Part shown: piece by piece, positions 6,804-10,423 of the stretch
How positions within the stretch are numbered: the stretch's first letter is position 1
How the letters are laid out: every line of letters begins with the position of its first letter
Assembly (NCBI GenBank): GCA_026014905.1
Contig: JAOZHK010000154.1
Coordinates: 1-10,423 of the forward strand
Direction: 5' to 3'
From: Candidatus Bathyarchaeota archaeon
GTDB taxonomy: Archaea; Thermoproteota; Bathyarchaeia; RBG-16-48-13; GCA-020355125
Length of the DNA stretch: 10,423 nucleotides
Notes under the pieces: model-generated
What the model was told of the DNA's origin: nothing
What the model saw: only the letters and a program-made list of their open reading frames with translations
The model's database searches: none
Program-made: the position numbers and the translations under genes

Positions 6804-7281
6804 TTATGTCCTAACGCACGCGTTAGTAATGTTAGTTGAAATATCAGCGACTGTAGCTGAATTCAATTGTTGAATATCTTTCGTCTTTAATTCGATGAGT
6901 CTATTCCGTGATCCTCCTCCACCATACACTGTATCGAAATGCATCACCGATTCATCGATCACAACATACGCGCGCGCGTTGATGATGAATTGGAGGTGTT
7001 GCACCAGGAAGATATCCCGAATATTCTTTAACTTGAGCAAAAGGAACTATACGAATTTTCTGAATATTAAGCGTATTTTTTAATTTTTTAATATTAACAT
7101 GCCGTGTGCCAGGTATTACAACCAAAATTGGTTTTTTATCAGCTAAAAAGACCAATGATTTCGTAACTCGTTCTAATGGGATCCCAGTAGCTGCTGCGGC
7201 ATCAGCAGTATGAATAGTATCTTCTTTTTCTATAAAACGATGCCAAATTTTATTTTTTTTCAAATATGCTATGAGAGTCAT
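6804..7281 (-). pseudogene. YbaK/ProX-type aminoacyl-tRNA editing domain, frameshifted
   Basis: Proteins of this family hydrolyse mischarged tRNAs (such as Cys-tRNA-Pro or Ala-tRNA-Pro) in trans. The first part starts at ATG 7281 and has HTADAAAATG and VTKSLVFLADKKP, with the family's conserved lysine before LVF, then GYLPGATPP. At residue 102 the frame meets (CG)5 (6969-6978) and then ends at a TGA after a few unrelated residues. A second frame continues the family C-terminus: AYVVIDESVMHFDTVYGGGGSRN to a TAA at 6804. One more CG unit, making (CG)6, would join the halves into a 159-residue protein, the usual family size. The gene is therefore either recently broken, phase-variable at the repeat, or affected by a sequence error. 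Conservation of both halves argues against old decay. No clear Shine-Dalgarno precedes 7281; AT-rich sequence lies about 25-30 bases upstream. Confidence 0.8.
6969..6978. repeat. (CG)5 dinucleotide repeat inside the frameshifted YbaK-type gene
   Basis: Five CG units flanked to form the 12-bp palindrome ACGCGCGCGCGT (6968-6979). The reading frame of the YbaK-type gene breaks here. Alternating CG tracts are prone to slippage by whole units and can adopt Z-DNA. Confidence 0.85.
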
Positions 7282-7397
7282 GTATACTCGTCTGCGCCAT
7301 CAAATAATCTGTTGATCACCGCCAAGTCATCTAATAAGTCTTATGCTATTCTCATTGTCAAGAGTTCCAGTTGATCTAGGCTCAATTGAGGAGCTAC

Positions 7398-7502
7398 ATG
7401 CCCATTATGAACAGATATATGTGGATTAATACAATTGATCCTGGAATGCCATATAATGCTAATGAAGAGAGTCTTTTCGACATGGATGTTGAACCTCTTT
7501 AA
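7398..7502 (+). CDS. Possible 34-residue acidic peptide
   Basis: Not recognised. ATG 7398 is preceded by GAGGAG (7388-7393) with 4 bases between, the strongest ribosome binding site in this intergenic region. The 34 codons end at TAA 7502. The product has an aromatic, methionine-rich N-terminus (MPIMNRYMW) and an acidic C-terminus (EESLFDMDVEPL), with no membrane span or cysteine. An in-frame TAG lies at 7377, so it cannot be an extension of something longer. Support rests on the binding site alone. Confidence 0.3.
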   Translation: MPIMNRYMWINTIDPGMPYNANEESLFDMDVEPL

Positions 7503-7582
7503 TTTCTGTTATTCTCTTCGTTAAGAGATCTACATAAGCTGATCCAGATTACGATCTGTCGGACCATGTTCTTTGTATGTAA

Positions 7583-7594
7583 TATACTAGTATA
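7583..7594. promoter_or_regulatory. Perfect 12-bp AT-rich palindrome upstream of the VOC gene
   Basis: TATACTAGTATA lies 68 bases before the VOC start and about 20 bases upstream of the TATA-like box at 7613-7621. It could be a regulator or activator site, or an alternative TATA element. The role is inferred from position. Confidence 0.3.
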
Positions 7595-7612
7595 CAAGAA
7601 GTGACACACACC

Positions 7613-7621
7613 TTTTTTAAA
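7613..7621 (+). promoter_or_regulatory. TATA-like box of the VOC gene
   Basis: TTTTTTAAA is centred about 46 bases before TTG 7663. The expected transcription start near 7643 leaves a leader of about 20 bases that includes GGAGGA. Confidence 0.35.
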
Positions 7622-7649
7622 CTGGATTATATCATAATAGTCTATTACT

Positions 7650-7655
7650 GGAGGA
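7650..7655 (+). promoter_or_regulatory. Ribosome binding site of the VOC gene, decides a TTG start
   Basis: GGAGGA ends 7 bases before TTG 7663. The next in-frame ATG would remove the metal-binding histidine at residue 7, so this site supports the TTG start. Confidence 0.65.
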
Positions 7656-7662
7656 ACCACAA

Positions 7663-8043
7663 TTGATCCAATACGTGGACCATGTTGCGATAACAGTCAA
7701 AGATATGAACCGTTCAATTGAATTCTATACAGAGAAACTGGGTTTCACTATAACCCGTTCCTCGGAAACACCAAGTATGAAAACCGTCTTCGTTGGAAAA
7801 GGGCAAGTTCAACTTGAACTGTTTGCACTCAAACAAGGTTCAGCAAAATCAGTTCCGGAATTACAACAAGATGAGATCGGCATAAAACACATAGCATTTA
7901 ACGTTACCGACCTCGATACTCTCATTAAAAAGTTTAAAGAAAAGGGTATAACCTTCATCAGTGAGATCCGCCAAGCAGGGACTCGACGTCACATCTTCTT
8001 TAAAGATCCAGACGGGACAACTTTGCAATTACTTGAAGGATAA
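7663..8043 (+). CDS. VOC/glyoxalase-superfamily protein
   Basis: A 126-residue single VOC unit built of two beta-alpha-beta-beta-beta modules: residues 1-55, opening with VDHVAITVKDMNRSIEFY, and 72-126, opening with IGIKHIAFNVTDLD. The four metal-ligand positions of the glyoxalase I / methylmalonyl-CoA epimerase type are all filled: H7, E52, H76 and E125. A divalent-metal enzyme acting on a carbonyl or CoA substrate is therefore likely, and the protein should dimerise. It ends in the common PDGTTLQLLE motif. The substrate cannot be told from the sequence: lactoylglutathione lyase-like, epimerase and dioxygenase relatives share this layout. Start is TTG with a strong GGAGGA site. It converges on the enolase-superfamily gene, with 12 bases between the two stop codons. 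A shared metabolic role is possible but unproven. Confidence 0.85.
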   Translation: MIQYVDHVAITVKDMNRSIEFYTEKLGFTITRSSETPSMKTVFVGKGQVQLELFALKQGSAKSVPELQQDEIGIKHIAFNVTDLDTLIKKFKEKGITFISEIRQAGTRRHIFFKDPDGTTLQLLEG

Positions 8044-8055
8044 CGTACGCGCGAA

Positions 8056-9315
8056 TTAAGTAGCGCGAAAAGGCCATTGTGTTGCTTCCCATTCATACTT
8101 ATCTGCATAGTCATGCCAATAATAAAACTGTCTCGCGGGAACTCTGGGATCCTTACCCCGTACGTGCCGCCACTTCTCTAACTCAGTTTCATATCGCGTT
8201 TTAGCTTTTACCAATTTACCACGGTCAATCTCTACGCCTAAACCAGGACCTTCAGGAACCGTTAATGAACCTTTTTCATAAGAAAAAGGTTTAGTGATGA
8301 TATCTTCCGATGGTGGCAAAACTTTAACATACGCGGAATCAACGGGTTCTAGCCAATTTGGTGTCGCAGTTGCGAGATGAAGTTGAGCAGCAGTGGCGAT
8401 ACCCAACTCTCCTGGAGAACTATGACACGACGCTTCTAAACCTCCAGCTTCTGCAACAGCTGCGCATCGTTGAGTTTCCAGATATCCCCCATTTCTGCAC
8501 AGATCAAGATTAACTGCATCAGCAGCATCTTGGAAAATTAATTCTTGAATGCTCTCTTTAGTCGTACACCCTTGACCACAGCATAATATGGGAACACTGA
8601 TATGGCGTCGAACCCGAGCCAGTGCTCGAATATTGATACTATCCACAGGTTCCTCAACGTGTGAGGGTTCATATTTCTCCATTTTCTGTATTGTCCAAAT
8701 AGCTTTTCCAGCTGAATAGCCGCCATTAAAATCAAAACCTAAATCAACCCGTTCACCGACACTTTCACGGACAGCTTTGACACAACGGACATCATGCTCA
8801 GGGTTAATCCCAATCTTGACTTTTAAAGCTCGAAACCCTGCTTTCACCGCTTTTTTAGCTTCAATCGCTTGTTCTTCAGGTGATTTATCACACAACCAAT
8901 ACCGACACTCTACCTGATGACGATATTTACCTCCAATTAGTTTGTAAATGGGTTCATTAACGGTTTTTCCGATGATATCCCAGAGTGCCATACTTAAGCC
9001 TCCCGTTAAATTCAGTAAAGCAACAGGCAGATGACCAAGAATTGATAAAACGTTTCCACGATTATTTATCACCCGCTCTATGGCGTTTACATTAAAAGGA
9101 TCTTGACCAATAATATGGCGCTTAATCCCTCTCACTAAATGTTCCACAGGTGCCCATGCTTCACCTATCCCAGTGATCCCATTGTCTGTCTCAACAAAAA
9201 GAATCGTTTTCAGCGCTGCAAAGCGAGTTCCATACCACATAGTGACTGGCTCGAAATGACCAAAAGTCGATAATGGCACACATACATTTACGGTACGTAT
9301 ATTCGTGATTTTCAT
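8056..9315 (-). CDS. Enolase-superfamily (mandelate racemase/muconate lactonizing type) protein with unusual active site
   Basis: Members abstract the proton alpha to a carboxylate of an acid sugar or similar substrate, using Mg2+. The N-terminal capping domain is about residues 1-125 and the barrel 130-365. The catalytic KxK motif is K165-V-K167. The first metal ligands are D195 (DFNGG) and E221 or E222 (HVEEPV). The third ligand position, usually Glu in a GE or ADE context, falls in CCGQGC (245-250) and is Gln248. D271 (NLDLCRNGG) and H298 (ASCHSSPGE) match the Asp-His dyad of the mandelate racemase subgroup. At 419 residues it is longer than usual (about 360-400), with a 50-residue C-terminal extension rich in Arg, Lys, Trp and Tyr. 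GAGGAG (9322-9327) lies 6 bases before ATG 9315. It is divergent from S30e. The substrate is unknown; dehydratase, racemase or a changed chemistry are possible. Confidence 0.87.
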   Translation of the reverse strand: MKITNIRTVNVCVPLSTFGHFEPVTMWYGTRFAALKTILFVETDNGITGIGEAWAPVEHLVRGIKRHIIGQDPFNVNAIERVINNRGNVLSILGHLPVALLNLTGGLSMALWDIIGKTVNEPIYKLIGGKYRHQVECRYWLCDKSPEEQAIEAKKAVKAGFRALKVKIGINPEHDVRCVKAVRESVGERVDLGFDFNGGYSAGKAIWTIQKMEKYEPSHVEEPVDSINIRALARVRRHISVPILCCGQGCTTKESIQELIFQDAADAVNLDLCRNGGYLETQRCAAVAEAGGLEASCHSSPGELGIATAAQLHLATATPNWLEPVDSAYVKVLPPSEDIITKPFSYEKGSLTVPEGPGLGVEIDRGKLVKAKTRYETELEKWRHVRGKDPRVPARQFYYWHDYADKYEWEATQWPFRAT

Positions 9316-9340
9316 TTCATTCTCCTCATTTAAATAATCC

Positions 9341-9362
9341 CATAAAAGTTAAAAATATGTAT
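9341..9362. promoter_or_regulatory. AT-rich divergent promoter between the enolase-superfamily and S30e genes
   Basis: Within the 74-base divergent gap, overlapping TATA-like elements on both strands (such as TTAAAAATAT on plus and TTTTTAACTTTTATG on minus) lie about 33-40 bases from each start. One short region probably serves both genes. Confidence 0.4.
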
Positions 9363-9378
9363 CTCTGATAAGATGGTC

Positions 9379-9385
9379 AAGGTGG
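9379..9385 (+). promoter_or_regulatory. Ribosome binding site of the S30e gene
   Basis: AAGGTGG ends 4 bases before ATG 9390. Confidence 0.6.
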
Positions 9386-9389
9386 AAAG

Positions 9390-9557
9390 ATGCCTACTCA
9401 TGGCTCATTAACTAAAGCTGGAAAAGTGCGAAATCAGACACCGAAAATACCATCTACTAATAAGAAAAAACGTAATCCGAAAGCCCGAAACAGTTCGAAT
9501 TATCATAAACGCATAGTACGAGGAGAAGAAACTTCACGCCGTCGTCGACGCCGCTAA
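9390..9557 (+). CDS. rps30e: Small-subunit ribosomal protein eS30 (S30e)
   Basis: A 55-residue, very basic protein of the small ribosomal subunit. [19 protein letters not shown] at the N-terminus is the conserved opening of archaeal S30e. The middle carries a Lys/Arg-rich [10 protein letters not shown] stretch and the protein ends in six consecutive arginines. Length fits archaeal S30e (about 50-60 residues, without the ubiquitin-like fusion of eukaryotes). S30e is typical of TACK and Asgard archaea and generally absent from Euryarchaeota, which makes it the best lineage marker here. It is followed by elp3 after 83 bases, with a possible own promoter in between, and is divergent from the enolase-superfamily gene. 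Its loss of an in-frame rival start and its strong binding site make the gene call firm. Confidence 0.93.
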   Translation: MPTHGSLTKAGKVRNQTPKIPSTNKKKRNPKARNSSNYHKRIVRGEETSRRRRRR

Positions 9558-9572
9558 AGCTATCCTCACATC

Positions 9573-9594
9573 TATATTACACACATGGTGTGTA
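9573..9594 (+). promoter_or_regulatory. TATA-like box and inverted repeat upstream of elp3
   Basis: TATATTA (9573-9579) overlaps an inverted repeat with arms TACACAC (9578-9584) and GTGTGTA (9588-9594) around ATG. The start of transcription would be near 9602, ahead of the AAGGT site of elp3. The repeat could be an operator, or a hairpin ending the S30e transcript. Confidence 0.35.
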
Positions 9595-9629
9595 CAATCA
9601 ACCAATAAACCTGCCCGATAAAACTTTTT

Positions 9630-9634
9630 AAGGT
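9630..9634 (+). promoter_or_regulatory. Ribosome binding site of elp3, suggests a TTG or GTG start
   Basis: AAGGT ends 6 bases before TTG 9641 and 9 bases before GTG 9644, but 33 bases before ATG 9668. This favours one of the two upstream non-ATG starts. Confidence 0.45.
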
Positions 9635-9640
9635 AATGAG

Positions 9641-10423
9641 TTGGTGCCAATAGTTGACTCCCAATCAATGATTTATAACGAGAATACCCCAAAAAGCGCA
9701 CGTATGTATCACGCCTGTCGAGCAATAATTCATCGTTTACTCACAGATCCCGAAAGTCACACACAATTAGATCATCTAAAGAAAAAAGCCAGCTCAGAAT
9801 ACGCATTAAACAGACTTCCATCAAACTCAATGATCCTTACGGCAGCGACACATGTAGAAATGCCTAGTCTCCGACCAATACTTCTCGTCAAACCCATTCG
9901 AAGCGCCTCAGGTATCAATATAATCGCTGTTATGAGTGCACCCTCTCCTTGCCCTCACGGTAATTGTGTATTCTGCCCATCCATCAAGGGGGTTCCAAAT
10001 AGTTATACAGGCACTGAACCTTCAACAATGCGTGGGATTCAAAACGAATTCGATCCCTTTCAACAAGTTTCTCGTCGATTACATCAACTCAAGCAGATTG
10101 GTCACAGCGGCAGTAAAGTTGAACTCGTTATTCAAGGCGGCACTTTTCCTGCCACTCCGTTGAGTTATCAACGTTATTTTGTGCGACAATGTCTTAATGC
10201 ATTAACTGGAAACAGTTCCACTACTTTAAAAGAAGCAAAAAAACAGGCGGAAATTAGCACCATCAAGAACGTAGGGATAACGTTTGAAACTCGACCAGAT
10301 TATGCAAAGCAGGACCATGTTGATAGGATGCTTGAAATGGGTGTTACTAAAGTCGAGATAGGAGTCCAGAGTATTTATGAGGATATCTATCGACTCATGA
10401 AAAGAGGTCACACGATCCAAGAT
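9641..10423 (+). CDS. elp3: Archaeal Elp3, tRNA U34-modifying radical SAM acetyltransferase (3' end outside window)
   Basis: Elp3 installs the carboxymethyl-type modification on the wobble uridine (U34) of tRNAs, using an acetyl-CoA-binding GNAT domain and a radical SAM domain. About 261 codons are present. The radical SAM cluster motif is CPHGNCVFC (cysteine codons 9951, 9966 and 9975), followed by NSYTGTEPS. Next come FDPFQQVSRRL, the QGGTFPA motif (10132-10152), FETRPDY (10283-10303) and VEIGVQS, then the KRGHTI region at the window end. Full archaeal Elp3 is about 520-550 residues; the GNAT domain lies outside. Start is uncertain between TTG 9641, GTG 9644 and ATG 9668. I chose TTG because of AAGGT 6 bases before it. 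It lies downstream of S30e on the same strand, which fits a translation-linked neighbourhood. Archaeal Elp3 works without the other Elongator subunits. Confidence 0.93.
   Translation, partial: MVPIVDSQSMIYNENTPKSARMYHACRAIIHRLLTDPESHTQLDHLKKKASSEYALNRLPSNSMILTAATHVEMPSLRPILLVKPIRSASGINIIAVMSAPSPCPHGNCVFCPSIKGVPNSYTGTEPSTMRGIQNEFDPFQQVSRRLHQLKQIGHSGSKVELVIQGGTFPATPLSYQRYFVRQCLNALTGNSSTTLKEAKKQAEISTIKNVGITFETRPDYAKQDHVDRMLEMGVTKVEIGVQSIYEDIYRLMKRGHTIQD

Larger units (their letters stand above)
7282..7662. other. 381-base intergenic region
   Basis: No recognisable gene family. It contains a possible 34-codon ORF with a good ribosome binding site (7398-7502), the palindrome TATACTAGTATA (7583-7594), and the promoter and ribosome binding site of the VOC gene (7613-7655). 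The stretch 7282-7380 holds nothing I can support apart from possible promoter sequence of the leftward YbaK-type gene. I found no tRNA-like fold. Confidence 0.5.

Noticed and set aside
6895..7083. Plus-strand ORF of 62 codons across the YbaK-type gene
   Set aside because: It lies antisense to conserved YbaK-type coding sequence, has no recognisable domain and no ribosome binding site. Treated as a shadow.
7503..7582. Possible tRNA or structured RNA in the gap before the VOC gene
   Set aside because: I found no T-loop-like GTTCGA motif, no acceptor pairing and no CCA; the small inverted repeats do not build a cloverleaf.
9534..9725. Minus-strand ORF of 63 codons across the S30e end and elp3 start
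   Set aside because: Overlaps two well-supported genes on the other strand and shows no motif or binding site.
1..10423. Defence system, CRISPR array, insertion sequence or prophage
   Set aside because: No repeat-spacer pattern, transposase, integrase, nuclease or terminal inverted repeats were seen. The genes are metabolic and translation-related.

Overview
The window is archaeal chromosomal DNA. The evidence is a ribosomal protein S30e gene, an archaeal-type Elp3, a ThiI without a rhodanese domain, a ferredoxin-dependent 2-oxoacid oxidoreductase, AT-rich TATA-like boxes about 30-45 bases before most genes, and GGAGG/AGGTG-type ribosome binding sites. S30e is known from TACK and Asgard archaea and is generally missing from Euryarchaeota, so a TACK or Asgard lineage is the best guess. 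No sequence here fixes the species. Genes are densely packed on both strands, mostly as single genes or short units. I see no tRNA, rRNA, CRISPR array or mobile element.

Layout. 1-1190 (-): the N-terminal two thirds of a fused gamma/alpha 2-oxoacid:ferredoxin oxidoreductase subunit, cut by the window edge. 1295-2737 (-): an aspartase very close to the bacterial AspA type, with a perfect 14-bp palindrome in its promoter. About 2950-3978 (+): an AmmeMemoRadiSam-type radical SAM protein whose conserved N-terminus has no normal start codon. 4173-4292 (+): a possible 39-residue protein. 4384-5553 (+): ThiI with the three cysteines of the iron-sulfur subclass. 5548-6723 (-): a MurG-like glycosyltransferase whose end overlaps the end of thiI. 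6804-7281 (-): a YbaK-type tRNA-editing domain broken by a frameshift exactly at a (CG)5 repeat. 7282-7662: a 381-base stretch with a possible 34-residue ORF and a promoter. 7663-8043 (+): a small VOC/glyoxalase protein. 8056-9315 (-): an enolase-superfamily protein with one altered metal-ligand position. 9390-9557 (+): S30e. 9641 to the window end (+): Elp3, cut by the edge.

Two themes recur. One is translation and tRNA quality: ThiI (s4U8), Elp3 (U34 modification), the YbaK domain (aminoacyl-tRNA editing) and S30e. The other is carbon and nitrogen flow around 2-oxoacids: aspartase gives fumarate and ammonia, and the adjacent co-directional oxidoreductase acts on a 2-oxoacid that may be 2-oxoglutarate. 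The genes do not form one obvious pathway or defence system. The points most worth checking are the missing start codon of the radical SAM gene, the repeat-associated frameshift, the altered enolase-superfamily active site and the palindromes in promoters.
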